Of a DNA stretch of 64,000 nt, positions 33,813 to 43,200 are shown in pieces. The first letter of the stretch is position 1; each line of letters starts with the position of its first letter. A program made the position numbers and the translations under genes. The stretch spans positions 248,001 through 312,000 of the forward strand of contig NZ_ADVG01000005.1 of assembly GCF_000178855.1 (NCBI RefSeq). Direction: 5' to 3'. The notes beneath the pieces were generated by a model. It had not been told where the DNA came from and made no database searches. It saw only the letters and a list, made by a program, of their open reading frames with translations. The DNA comes from Ktedonobacter racemifer DSM 44963 (lineage in GTDB: Bacteria; Chloroflexota; Ktedonobacteria; Ktedonobacterales; Ktedonobacteraceae).

Positions 33813-36800
33813 CTAGGCGCTGTAGAGTTCGATACCGTTGATAAAGGGATTGTCCGCGCCGCCCTGGGTAAAGGCGATCACGACCTGCCCACTGCTATTA
33901 GCTGTGACTGCAAACGACTTCTGTACTGCCGTTTTGTAGCCCGCCGTAGCATAGACATCAAAGGAACTGAGAACCTGGCTGCCATTAACGGCAACGTTGA
34001 ACTTGCGCTGCCCCGCCGCCTGGAAAGAGAGTTCCGCCCAATCGAGCTTGAGCGTATAAGACTTACCAGCCGTGAGGCCACTTAGGGTATAGGTAAAGGA
34101 ACTGTTCCAGCGGCAAGTCTGCCAGACCCCCTGTGGGGCGGCATTGCTCACGCCACTGGTATTGATCGAAGTCGAGGTATCCGAGAACTGATTGCCCTGG
34201 TCATAGCCGGTATCGGCCACGAAACTGCCCGAGGCCGAGCCGCCCGCGTTAATGGCGCTCACCAGCGTTCCCGTAGGAGGTGGATTTCCCGAGGGTTTCC
34301 AGATAGCAATGCCATTGATGAAGGGGTTGTCCGCGCCGCCCTGGGTAAAGGCGATCACGATCTGCCCACTGCTATTGGCCGTGGTGCTGAACTGCCTGAC
34401 GAGTGCCTTCTTGTATCCAACCGTGGCGTAGACATCAAAGCTGTTCAAGACCTGGGTGCCGTTAATGGCGACATTGAACTTGCGCTGTCCTGCCGCCTGG
34501 AAGGAGAGTTCCGCCCAATCCAGTTCCACCGTATACGTGTTCCCAGCAGTCAAACCAGGAATTGTATAGGTGAAGGAACTGTACCAGCGCACATCCTGCC
34601 AGACCCCCTGCGGCGCGGGATTACTCACGCCACTGGTGTCGATGGAGGTTGAGGCATCCGAGAACTGGTTCCCCTGATTAAAGCCTGTGTCGGCCACGTA
34701 GCTTCCGCTAGCACCACCACCCGCGTTAATCGCTGTCACCAGAGTTGGCGGGGTTGGGGTGGGCGTTGGAGTCGACGGAATAGGCGTGGGCGTATTGGTC
34801 GGAACTGGCGTGGGCGTATTCGTAGGCACTGGGGTTGGCGTATTGGTCGGAACTGGCGTTGGCGTTGGTGTACCGCCGCCTGGATTCCAGATCTCGATGC
34901 CGTTGATGAAGGGATTATCCGCGCCACCCTGGGTAAAGGCGATCACGATCTGTCCGCTGCTATTGGCTGTAGCCGCGTACTGCCTGGCAATCGCCTTCTT
35001 GTACCCAGCCGTAGCGTAAACGTCGAAGGCGCTCAAGACCTGACTACCATTGATGGCTACGTTGAACTTGCGCTGGCCAGCTGCCTGGAAGGAGAGCTCT
35101 GCCCAGTCCAGCCGGACGGTGTAAGAGGCATTGGGCGTCAGACCAGGAATGGTATAGGTAAAGGAACTGTACCAACGCACATTCTGCCAGACCGCCTGCG
35201 GCGCAGGACTGGCTACGCCACTGGTATCAATGGAGGTTGAGGTATCTGAGAACTGGTTGCCCTGGTTGAAATCAGTGTCAGCCACATAGCTTCCGCTGGC
35301 GCCACCGCCCGCGTTAATCGCCGTCACCAGGGTCCCAGAGGGTGGCGGGATAGGCGTCGGACTGGGTGTGGGCGTCGACGGAATAGGCGTGGGCGTATTC
35401 GTAGGCGCCGGGGTTGGGGTCACATTTGGCGGAGGGAAGCCACAGGTCTGGGGCGTCGGGCTCCAGCCGGTGTTACCACCCATATCTTGTACATTCCACG
35501 AACCCGCGCTCTCACAGCTCTCCATACCGCCGATACTTAGGTTGCTAGCCGTAACATTTGTAGCTGAGCCAGTGACGGTATTTACCTTGTTGGAGAAGGC
35601 AAACATAGCCCCGTTGATGTTCACATTGGACATCGCAACATTGCTCACGGGGTTGCCACCGTCAAAGGAGATCGCGGCAAAGTTGCTATTGTCGATCTCA
35701 TCCCCTGAGACCGTGAAGGGGGCATTGATCGCACCATTGTCGGCCCAGAACATCAGCGCGCCAAATTGCTGAATGCCCTGGTCGCCCCAGCCCGCGACCT
35801 GGTTAATGGTGTTGTTGGAAACAGTGGTAGTACCACCAAAGGGTACGGTCGAGTTACCAAAGTTTTCGTAATCCAGCATGATGCCGCCACCACGATACTG
35901 CGAGCCGGTGACCACGTTATTGGTCGCGCTATTGCCCACACCACCATAGAGGGCGATACCATTGGCGACATAGTTTGACTGGATCGTGTTGTGATCGAAA
36001 CTATCGTTGCTATCACCAGTGGCGGGCACGTTATCCGAGGACGACCACATTGCCAGGCCATCATCGCCAGTACCACGGATAATGGTCTGCGAGACACTGG
36101 AATTAGTAATGTTGCGATGGAAATTGATACCATCGGCAAGCGTACTATCGATGCGGCTGCCACTGATTGTCAGGCCACTAAAGGGACCATCGAACCACAT
36201 ACCAACCTTAGTGTGCTCGATCCAGACATTGGCAATACTGGAATTGTTCAGAGAACCGCCCATGCCGTTATCCTGGACACAGTCGACGCGGTTCGAGATC
36301 TGACCCTCAACGGCGAAGTTCGAGAGGTGAACATTGGAGCTGGTACTGCCGTCATAGGCATCGTTACCATAGACACCAACGCCGGTGCCAGTGCTGCCAT
36401 TGGGCGGCCCCTCAAGGACTGAATACCAGGAGCCAGCACCCGCCAGGGTAACATTATTCACCAGGATATGGCTGGTGACCAGGAAGGTACCCTGGGGAAT
36501 CCAGACGCCCTTGCCCTGAGAAGCGCCCGCATTGACGGCGTTCTGGATGGCCGTCGTGGCGTCCACCGCTCCCGTGGGATCGGCATTATATGGCGCGTCG
36601 GTGACTGAGATATAGCCCGAGGGCTCGCTTAGCGGAGCAGCCACCTGCTGAAAGTCGGCGACATCGATGGCATACCAGGGGGCGGTATTCTCGGAGTCGA
36701 CCTGCAGCTTGACATTGGTGCCTGCCGCCATCTGTGGCAAGAGCACATGCACCTCGTCAAACATATGGTGCGGTGTGCCACCGGGGCTCTTGGACCAAAC

Positions 36801-37307
36801 ATTGCCATTACAATTCGAGAAATCGGGGGCACCATACAGCCAGGTATACTTTGAGGTCAATTGCAGATCTTTCGACTGCTTGACGCCATTGATATACAGG
36901 CTGAGCGAGGCATTGATGCCGCCACCACCAGGTGCATCCGGGATACTATAGCGCAGATTGATCGAGTTGGCCGTGACCGACTGGGGCAGGGTAAACTGCA
37001 CATATTGCCCCTGGGTCAAACGCACGGCCTGGCGATCCACGGCGTCCGAGGCCAGGCTCCCCAGCGTAAAGTCGGGGCCGAGAATGCTTCCATTGGTGGT
37101 AGCGCTATGGGCCTCCATCTCGGCATAGGGCAGCGTGGCCCCCGAGCCACCAGTCGCATTCGGCACCGCGCTATTTGCGCTCTTCGTGCTCTGTAAGGTG
37201 GAGGCGTACGCCGCGGACGAGAGTATCCCCATGGTGCTGAGGAATAAAACGCAGAGAATCAACGTCCCTATTAGTTTTGTGCGCCTTCTTCGCTTTGCAT
37301 CCTGCAT
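33813..37307 (-). CDS. secreted GH87-like alpha-1,3-glucanase (mycodextranase) with three malectin-like domains
   Basis: About 1164 aa. A signal peptide follows R-R-R-R-T-K-L (1-35). Next come a CBM-like beta-sandwich (about 50-190) and a right-handed beta-helix (about 195-600) with repeated N-x-x-I/V turns and G-T-G-D-D-G-L-A-M-W, where the D-D pair is a likely catalytic element as in GH87. Three near-identical malectin-like domains start A-I-N-A-G-G and end A-D-N-P-F-I-N-G-I, separated by Thr-Pro linkers (T-P-T-P repeats). GH87 enzymes cut alpha-1,3-glucan of fungal walls and mutan. ATG 37307 is chosen for the signal peptide and a GGA upstream. Confidence 0.8.
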   Translation of the reverse strand: MQDAKRRRRTKLIGTLILCVLFLSTMGILSSAAYASTLQSTKSANSAVPNATGGSGATLPYAEMEAHSATTNGSILGPDFTLGSLASDAVDRQAVRLTQGQYVQFTLPQSVTANSINLRYSIPDAPGGGGINASLSLYINGVKQSKDLQLTSKYTWLYGAPDFSNCNGNVWSKSPGGTPHHMFDEVHVLLPQMAAGTNVKLQVDSENTAPWYAIDVADFQQVAAPLSEPSGYISVTDAPYNADPTGAVDATTAIQNAVNAGASQGKGVWIPQGTFLVTSHILVNNVTLAGAGSWYSVLEGPPNGSTGTGVGVYGNDAYDGSTSSNVHLSNFAVEGQISNRVDCVQDNGMGGSLNNSSIANVWIEHTKVGMWFDGPFSGLTISGSRIDSTLADGINFHRNITNSSVSQTIIRGTGDDGLAMWSSSDNVPATGDSNDSFDHNTIQSNYVANGIALYGGVGNSATNNVVTGSQYRGGGIMLDYENFGNSTVPFGGTTTVSNNTINQVAGWGDQGIQQFGALMFWADNGAINAPFTVSGDEIDNSNFAAISFDGGNPVSNVAMSNVNINGAMFAFSNKVNTVTGSATNVTASNLSIGGMESCESAGSWNVQDMGGNTGWSPTPQTCGFPPPNVTPTPAPTNTPTPIPSTPTPSPTPIPPPSGTLVTAINAGGGASGSYVADTDFNQGNQFSDTSTSIDTSGVASPAPQAVWQNVRWYSSFTYTIPGLTPNASYTVRLDWAELSFQAAGQRKFNVAINGSQVLSAFDVYATAGYKKAIARQYAATANSSGQIVIAFTQGGADNPFINGIEIWNPGGGTPTPTPVPTNTPTPVPTNTPTPVPTNTPTPIPSTPTPTPTPPTLVTAINAGGGASGSYVADTGFNQGNQFSDASTSIDTSGVSNPAPQGVWQDVRWYSSFTYTIPGLTAGNTYTVELDWAELSFQAAGQRKFNVAINGTQVLNSFDVYATVGYKKALVRQFSTTANSSGQIVIAFTQGGADNPFINGIAIWKPSGNPPPTGTLVSAINAGGSASGSFVADTGYDQGNQFSDTSTSINTSGVSNAAPQGVWQTCRWNSSFTYTLSGLTAGKSYTLKLDWAELSFQAAGQRKFNVAVNGSQVLSSFDVYATAGYKTAVQKSFAVTANSSGQVVIAFTQGGADNPFINGIELYSA

Positions 37308-37597
37308 TGCGCGCATTCCTTTCCAGGCTTCTTTCTCGCACATGCCGCCAGCCTGAGAGACGGCATGGCTGTGTACAACGATGTAACATGCTGTCAACAA
37401 ATGCCCTGAGCCTGCAACGTGGTTGACGGAATTCACTGTCAATCATACAACAGGTAGAGAGCACAGCAGTGTTGACTCCTGCTTCTGAGTGGCGTACTCC
37501 TCCTTTCAATGACTCACTGAACCCCTCGACAGGTCAGCAACAGCTCTATAGAAAAGGAGAGGATTGGCAAAAGAGAAAAGAAATAGGGCCGGAGAGT

Positions 37598-37625
37598 GTA
37601 GTGGCAGGGAACGGCCTGCCACTAC
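37598..37625. repeat. 11-bp-arm hairpin
   Basis: GTAGTGGCAGG and CCTGCCACTAC flank a 6-nt loop between the GH87-like gene start and the malectin remnant. The gap 37308-37646 holds no other gene; TTGAC/GTCAA half-sites near 37420-37440 may belong to the promoter. Confidence 0.6.
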
Positions 37626-37646
37626 GCCCGCTAGCGAGGTGCGCCA

Positions 37647-37823
37647 TTAATTGGCGTACACCTCGATACCACTGATAAAGGGATTGTCCGCGGCCCCTTG
37701 TGTGAAGGCGATGGCAATCTGGCCATTGCTATCGGCGTTCACCGTAAACTGCTTGACCGTGGCGCGCTTATACCCGCCTGCGGCATAGACATCAAAATTG
37801 TTCAACTCCTGTGTGCCATTTTG
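37647..37823 (-). pseudogene. C-terminal remnant of a malectin-like domain gene
   Basis: The minus strand translates to N-G-T-Q-E-L-N-N-F-D-V-Y-A, then I-A-F-T-Q-G-A-A-D-N-P-F-I-S-G-I-E-V-Y-A-N and a stop. This is the last 58 or so residues of a malectin domain like those of the neighbouring enzyme. The sequence upstream of N-G-T-Q departs from the family and no start exists. A second secreted enzyme probably once stood here and was deleted, leaving only its tail. Confidence 0.8.
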
Positions 37824-37947
37824 GGCTAGCGCCGAAGTGCGATGAATCGCCTTCGGACGCGCTAAAGCTGGTCCCTACCGGAATATTGGCACTGCTTCTA
37901 ATGTACATTTAGCCCGCTTTTTGCACATTCCATTAAAAAATGTAGAT

Positions 37948-38919
37948 CTATCCCCTCAATCCGGTCAGGTTGATGCCGCGAATAATCTGTCGCTGGAACA
38001 CCAGGAACAGGATGATCGGAGGGACGCTTGCCAGTGCCAGGCCAGCAATCAGATAGGTAAAAGGCAGGGGGGAATTAGAGTTGATCCCCGATTGGCGAAA
38101 GATCGCCACACTTAACGGCTGGAGATTACTATCGGTCAGCACGAGTAGAGGCCAGAGGAAATCCTTCCACGAGGCCACCACGGTAAAGATTGTCACCACA
38201 GCCAGGGCCGGGCGCGAGAGCGGGAGCATAATACGCGTAAAGAGTTGCCAGGCATTGGCACCATCCAGGCGCGCGGCATCCGCCAACTCGGCGGGAATGC
38301 TATCAAAGAAGCTCTTGAGCACCAGGATATTGAAGGCACTGGCCGCAGAGGGGAGCCAGACCCCGGCCCAGTTGTTGATCAGTGAGATATGTAGCAAGGG
38401 GAGATCGCTGATATTGACGAATTGCGGGATCAAGTAGGCCACCGGCGGCACCATCAGCGTGCAGAAGAAGCTAAACTGGATAATGCCCTTACCTGCCGGA
38501 TTCAGCTTGGAGAGCGAGTAAGCGGCTGTCGCAGATACCACGAGCTGCAATATTACGGCTCCCACCGCCAGGGCAAGGGTATTGCCAAAATAGAGGGGGA
38601 AGCTCAGCACGTCCCAGGCATTGCTATAGTTGTCCCACAAGGGATGTGCGGGCCAGAGCGTAGGCGGGGTCTGAAAAAGCTCAGTGCTCGACTTGAGCGC
38701 CCCAGTATACATCCAGTAGATCGGACCCAGCGTAATCACCGTCGTGCCCAGGAGCAGCACGAAAATCAGCCAGTAGAGCGCGCGTCCAGTCGGGCGCCTC
38801 AGCGACAGGGGCGAGACCAGCGAACGCCCGCTCGCCTCCTCGGTGGAACGTTCCCGGCGAAACCAGCTCTTCTTCGCTGGAGCCGGCATAAGTGGTGGAT
38901 TCTGGATAGGCAGGGCCAT
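37948..38919 (-). CDS. sugar ABC transporter permease (MalG type)
   Basis: 323 aa with six TM segments and the inner-membrane EAA motif: D-A-A-R-L-D-G-A-N-A-W-Q-L-F-T-R-I-M-L-P-L. The C-terminus ends R-G-I-N-L-T-G-L-R-G as in MalG-like proteins. AAGGAGA precedes the ATG. It follows the MalF-type gene by 3 bp. No ATPase gene is present, so a shared MsmX-type ATPase probably serves the transporter. Confidence 0.92.
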   Translation of the reverse strand: MALPIQNPPLMPAPAKKSWFRRERSTEEASGRSLVSPLSLRRPTGRALYWLIFVLLLGTTVITLGPIYWMYTGALKSSTELFQTPPTLWPAHPLWDNYSNAWDVLSFPLYFGNTLALAVGAVILQLVVSATAAYSLSKLNPAGKGIIQFSFFCTLMVPPVAYLIPQFVNISDLPLLHISLINNWAGVWLPSAASAFNILVLKSFFDSIPAELADAARLDGANAWQLFTRIMLPLSRPALAVVTIFTVVASWKDFLWPLLVLTDSNLQPLSVAIFRQSGINSNSPLPFTYLIAGLALASVPPIILFLVFQRQIIRGINLTGLRG

Positions 38920-38922
38920 GGC

Positions 38923-39921
38923 TTAGTCTCCTTGCATTAAACGATTGGTCATACGCATATAGATCAGGGCGAAGACCGCCAGTGCCAGGAAGAGGATCAC
39001 CCCTAACGCGCTCGCGCTACCAAAATCGGCGTCCTGGAAGGCATAGTTATAGATTAAGAGGAGCACACTCACCGTCGCGTGCTGCGGGCCACCACCCGTG
39101 ATTGTAAATGGCTCAGTAAAGACCTGCATCGTACCAATGACCTGCAAGACTAGCATGAGAAGCATAATAGGGCGAATGGCGGGCAGCGTCACATGCCAGA
39201 GCCGGCGCCAGATGCTCGCGCCATCGATCTCAGATGCCTCGTAGAGCGTGGCCGAGACTCCCTGAAGCGCCGCCAGGTAGATTAGCATAGTGGAACCAGC
39301 ATTACTCCAGGTCGCAATCACCATCAAGGCCGGGAGTGCGCTTCCTGGCGTCTCCAGCCAGAGACCACCGGGAAGATGCACCAGGCTGAGCAAAGCATTC
39401 AAGAGGCCAGAATCGGGATTATAAATCCAGCGCCAGAGAAAGACTGTTACAATTGGCGGCAGCATCACTGGCAGGTAGAAGGCCAGGCGGAAAAAGCCCT
39501 TACCATGGCGCATCTCGTTAATCAGCAACGCCAGCACGATAGGAATCACGTAGCCAAAGAGCAGCGCGTAGAACGTAAAGGCGACAGTATTGCGCCAGGC
39601 CACGGCAAAGAGCGGATCAGTGAGCACATGGTGATAATTTGCCCATCCTACCCAGGCAGGAGGATTGATCATATCGATGCTCTGAAAGCTGATCGAGAAC
39701 CCTAGCACGATGGGATACCAGACAAAGAACGCGAAGACTAGTAGCGCAGGCAGCAGAAAAAGATAACCACTGAGATTACGCCGAAAGACTAGCAGTAATT
39801 TTTGTCCCACCTGCCGCTCCTGCCGAGAAGCCGGGGCACGTTTGGGTGTCAGCATATTGCGCGGCGGCAACGCGGACTTACGGAGAGGCAAAGGGGACGA
39901 CGAAGACGATGGCAGCCCCAT
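38923..39921 (-). CDS. sugar ABC transporter permease (MalF type)
   Basis: 332 aa. A basic N-terminus is followed by six TM segments and the EAA loop E-A-S-E-I-D-G-A-S-I-W-R-R-L-W-H-V-T-L-P-A-I. It forms the channel with the downstream MalG-type subunit; the binding-protein gene is 88 bp upstream. AAGGAG stands before the ATG. Confidence 0.92.
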   Translation of the reverse strand: MGLPSSSSSPLPLRKSALPPRNMLTPKRAPASRQERQVGQKLLLVFRRNLSGYLFLLPALLVFAFFVWYPIVLGFSISFQSIDMINPPAWVGWANYHHVLTDPLFAVAWRNTVAFTFYALLFGYVIPIVLALLINEMRHGKGFFRLAFYLPVMLPPIVTVFLWRWIYNPDSGLLNALLSLVHLPGGLWLETPGSALPALMVIATWSNAGSTMLIYLAALQGVSATLYEASEIDGASIWRRLWHVTLPAIRPIMLLMLVLQVIGTMQVFTEPFTITGGGPQHATVSVLLLIYNYAFQDADFGSASALGVILFLALAVFALIYMRMTNRLMQGD

Positions 39922-40009
39922 AACATAGCTCCTTCCAGAAATTTAGCTACCTGACAAGAGGAGAACGCCTTCTCCACAAAGGCGAAAGCGTCCCCTCCCG
40001 CCTATCGAA

Positions 40010-41389
40010 CTAGGAGGCCGACTGATCGAGAACCTGCTGGAACTGCTGTGCAGCCTGGTCGAGCAGCTTCTTTGGATCAGCACTCGCGTTCGTCAGCACA
40101 GCCTGTACCACCGGGTCGAGCGCAGCGTACATTTTCTGCGTCTCTTTGCGTGGCTCAGGACGCAGCGCGGCTGTCGATTTGTTGAAAGTCTGGTAGTTCT
40201 GCAAGGGCGTATTGGCATATTTAGTCGTAAGTTCGTTTACCTTCTGCTGGAATTCGCCGGTAAAGAGCACGTTAGTAGGACCACCCACGACCTGTCCGGA
40301 GGCCGATTGGCTCGCCAGATTGCTCTCCATCACATTCAGGTCGAAATTGTTGTAGATAACGTAGTCGAAGCCAACCTTAATCTTCTCCTTCGACGACTTG
40401 GGATTGAAGATGAAGATGTTGCCTCCGGTCAGGGCCGCGTTGCCACCGTTCTGTGGCATGGGGCCAATACCAAAGTCATCCAGGTTCGCCTGGTACTGCG
40501 ACTTCAGGGTATTAAGCTGGTCGGGAGCCATGACAACCATCGCAACCTTGTTTGTCGCCAGCAGCTGTAGCGTATCGGCCTGGGTAAAGAGCTGCTGCTT
40601 CGTCAAGGACTGATCAGTAAAGCGCATGTCCTTGAGCATTTGCAGTACACTTACACCCTTGTCGCTATTGAAAGTGGCCTTCTTCCCATCAGCAGACTGC
40701 ATATCTCCGCCCGCGGTATACATCCAGTTGGTAAAGTGCCAGCCGCCCTGGTTGCTCGTGCTCGTCTCGGCATAGCCCGCCACGGATGAGCTCTTCAACT
40801 GCTTGGCATAACCACGGAACTCCTCCCAGGTCGTGGGAGGCTTATCAGGATCGAGTCCAGCGGCCTTAAACATCTTGCGGTTGTAGTAGATGCCCAATGC
40901 GTAGCCATTGACAGGAATTCCATAGATCTTGCCCGTCGCGGGATCGGTGGCGATGGACGCGATGCCTGAATTATAGCTGCTCCAGTACTGCCAGCCCTTC
41001 GCCAGGCTAGTAATGTCAGCCACGGCATGCTTGCTGATCAACAGCGGCGGCTCGGTAAACCAACTCTCCTTCACATCCTCCAACTGCCCAGCAGCCAGGC
41101 GCGCAAAGTAGGTCGTGGGATCGTAAGGATTGTTCCTGCCAACGATCTTCTCACCAGCGTGGGTCTGCTCGAATTGCTTGACACCCTGGTTAAATACGTA
41201 GACAGCGCCCTTATTGGCGGCAGCGGGTAAGGTGTCGATGGTCGCCGTCACCGTCGAGTCCGCGCTTGAGGTTGTCGTTCCACAAGAAGCCAGGAACTCC
41301 AGACCAAGCGCGCCAGCACCAACGGCGGCAGAACCTTGCAAGAAACTCCTGCGATTGAGAGAAGAGCGGAAGTTGAGCTTCGTGCCCAT
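40010..41389 (-). CDS. sugar ABC transporter substrate-binding lipoprotein
   Basis: 459 aa. The N-terminus R-R-S-F-L-Q-G-S-A-A-V-G-A ends in the lipobox L-A-S-C, so it is probably Tat-exported (twin Arg) and lipid-anchored. The body is a family 1 solute-binding fold (Y-N-R-K-M-F-K-A-A-G-L-D-P-D-K-P-P-T-T-W-E-E). AAGGAGG precedes the ATG. First gene of the importer operon; with GH87- and GH31-type enzymes downstream it likely binds alpha-glucan oligosaccharides. Confidence 0.9.
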   Translation of the reverse strand: MGTKLNFRSSLNRRSFLQGSAAVGAGALGLEFLASCGTTTSSADSTVTATIDTLPAAANKGAVYVFNQGVKQFEQTHAGEKIVGRNNPYDPTTYFARLAAGQLEDVKESWFTEPPLLISKHAVADITSLAKGWQYWSSYNSGIASIATDPATGKIYGIPVNGYALGIYYNRKMFKAAGLDPDKPPTTWEEFRGYAKQLKSSSVAGYAETSTSNQGGWHFTNWMYTAGGDMQSADGKKATFNSDKGVSVLQMLKDMRFTDQSLTKQQLFTQADTLQLLATNKVAMVVMAPDQLNTLKSQYQANLDDFGIGPMPQNGGNAALTGGNIFIFNPKSSKEKIKVGFDYVIYNNFDLNVMESNLASQSASGQVVGGPTNVLFTGEFQQKVNELTTKYANTPLQNYQTFNKSTAALRPEPRKETQKMYAALDPVVQAVLTNASADPKKLLDQAAQQFQQVLDQSAS

Positions 41390-41760
41390 GAAGAGACCTC
41401 CTTGAAAAAGAGCATGTCATACCTACGTCATGTTGTAAGCATGTACTAGAGAACATCTCAACATGACCGTAGACAAAGTGAATAAGAGAAACAGTCACTG
41501 TAAATTGAGAATGCCGATTGATAGAGCCTTAAGAGAGCCAGTGGTAATCGCAACTAGAGGTGAGGGTGAGCGAAGAACCACCTGTGAGTTGCATGTAGTG
41601 TGTGGGAAACCAGGTAGCCCGAAGAGGGCCTGGTCCATTTGAAGTTGCGCGGAGATAGTCGTAGCCTCATAGCCTTTTGAACCTCCTCAATGGTAGTATG
41701 TTCGTCCAACGTTGACGAAAAATAAGCAACCCACCAGGTAAGTGTTCTAAGGTAAATCAA

Positions 41761-41774
41761 GGTTATCGTTTACC
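41761..41774. promoter_or_regulatory. LacI-family operator, importer side
   Basis: GGTTATCGTTTACC is a pseudo-palindrome centred on CG, the hallmark of LacI/GalR operators. An identical copy stands before lacI. An AGGTAAA box just upstream adds a possible further half-site. Confidence 0.75.
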
Positions 41775-41900
41775 TTTTGTTTCCTTGAAAGAAAAGGTAA
41801 CATAGAAAATCTCCAATGTCAATGGTAGAAGTAAAGGAAAAATTTACCCTGGCAAAATTACGTTCTTTTCGCGCTTACTTTCGTGCCTACGACACTCAGG

Positions 41901-41962
41901 GGTGGGAGGGATGAGCGTGTGACATGGGCAATTGCCCATGTCACACGCTCATCCCTCCCACC
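41901..41962. repeat. perfect 62-bp loopless palindrome
   Basis: Arms 41901-41931 and 41932-41962 are exact reverse complements with a CAATTG centre. It lies in the middle of a divergent promoter region, so it is not a conventional terminator for either flanking gene. Confidence 0.9.
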
Positions 41963-42082
41963 TCCGGCGAACTTGCGAGCCGGAAAGAGAGAAATAGAAG
42001 GCCTTCGAGGAAACCTGACAAGACGCTAGTATACAATTGACAATTAGAGAAAAAACAGGTACGATTAGCGCAATAAATTGAA

Positions 42083-42096
42083 GGTTATCGTTTACC
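42083..42096. promoter_or_regulatory. LacI-family operator before lacI
   Basis: Exact second copy of GGTTATCGTTTACC, 24 bp before the lacI start, implying autoregulation and possibly looping with the site 320 bp away. Confidence 0.75.
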
Positions 42097-42120
42097 TAAA
42101 TCGACGGGAAGGCATGTGTA

Positions 42121-43167
42121 ATGGAGCAGCGACAGATCAAACGTTCAACCATGGCGCAAATCGCAAAGGAGGCGGGAGTCTCGACGACCACAGTTTCTAA
42201 GGTGCTCAACCAGCTTCCCGGCGTAGGCGCGCAGACCCGAGCACGTATACAGCAGCTCATCGAACAACATGACTATATTCAGAATCACGCGGCTCGCCAT
42301 CTTCGCAAGGGGCAGAGTGGACTGATCGACCTGGTAATTATGCGCCTGGAAGGCGGCTATGATCTCGGCATCATGCATGGTGTGCAGGATGTGCTGGAGG
42401 AGAGTGGGCATAGGCTTGTGATCTTCGCAACCCATGAGAACGAAGATACCGAGCTTTTATGGTTGCGACGCCTGCTTGACCGCTCCACTGATGGTGTCTT
42501 ATTGCTCCTGCCCTACGAACGGCTTGGCATCGCTAACGCGCTGATGGAGCAAGGTATTCCCTTTGTCTCCATCGGGGATCGCAACGAGCCTACCACGGCC
42601 TTCCCCACCATCGGGTCTACGATCTGGCTGGGTGGCTATACCGCGACCGAATATCTTATTTCTCTGGGTCATCGCCGCATCGGTATCATTACCGGTCCGC
42701 TCCATCTCACCACCTCGCGCGCACGCCTGGCCGGGTATCGCGAGGCACTTGAGCGCGCAGGCATCCCGATTGATCCCGCCCTGATCTGCGAGGGCAACTA
42801 TTTGCTGGGCGATGGCGTGCAGCAGACATATTCCCTGCTCGATCAGCCAGAGCCGCCCACGGCAATCTTCGCGGGGAATGACGCGCAGGCCGCGGGAGTC
42901 TACCAGGCCCTCTACCAGCGCAACATTCATATCCCCGATGCCATGAGTGTGATCGGTTTCGACGATGTGATGTATAGCGCCCAGATGTCTCCGCCCCTGA
43001 CGACCATTCACCAGCCGCTGGCCGAGATGGGTAAGATGGCGGCCACTATGCTGTTACGCCTCATCGCCGGGCAGCAGCTTGAGTCCAACCATGTCGAACT
43101 TTCAACCTCGCTCGTTGTCAGAGCATCCTGCGCGCCCCCGCGCCCAGGGCCGCTCACAGAAAAGTAA
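42121..43167 (+). CDS. LacI-family transcriptional regulator of the glucan locus
   Basis: 348 aa. An N-terminal HTH (M-A-Q-I-A-K-E-A-G-V-S-T-T-T-V-S-K-V-L-N) is followed by the hinge helix and a periplasmic-binding-like sensor domain with A-I-F-A-G-N-D-A-Q-A-A-G and V-I-G-F-D-D-V. GGGAAGG precedes the ATG. It is divergent from the sugar importer, and both promoters carry the same operator. The inducer is probably an oligosaccharide released by the GH87-like enzyme. Confidence 0.92.
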   Translation: MEQRQIKRSTMAQIAKEAGVSTTTVSKVLNQLPGVGAQTRARIQQLIEQHDYIQNHAARHLRKGQSGLIDLVIMRLEGGYDLGIMHGVQDVLEESGHRLVIFATHENEDTELLWLRRLLDRSTDGVLLLLPYERLGIANALMEQGIPFVSIGDRNEPTTAFPTIGSTIWLGGYTATEYLISLGHRRIGIITGPLHLTTSRARLAGYREALERAGIPIDPALICEGNYLLGDGVQQTYSLLDQPEPPTAIFAGNDAQAAGVYQALYQRNIHIPDAMSVIGFDDVMYSAQMSPPLTTIHQPLAEMGKMAATMLLRLIAGQQLESNHVELSTSLVVRASCAPPRPGPLTEK

Positions 43168-43200
43168 TACTGGTCAAAAGATAGCAAGGAGGCTATTTTG

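Larger units (their letters stand above)
41390..42120. other. 731-bp divergent control region of the glucan locus
   Basis: No gene is supported here. It contains two identical LacI-type operators (41761-41774 and 42083-42096), extra GGTAAA/GGTAAC boxes near 41750 and 41795, and a loopless 62-bp palindrome. A 68-codon frame on the minus strand starts with TTG inside the operator and shows no homology. Confidence 0.7.

Noticed and set aside
34736..35420. CRISPR-like repeats of about 12-18 bp in the GH87-like gene
   Set aside because: They encode Thr-Pro linkers inside a continuous reading frame, without spacers of constant length.
41554..41760. 68-codon frame on the minus strand within the glucan control region
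   Set aside because: It starts with TTG inside the LacI operator, has no ribosome site and no recognisable similarity.
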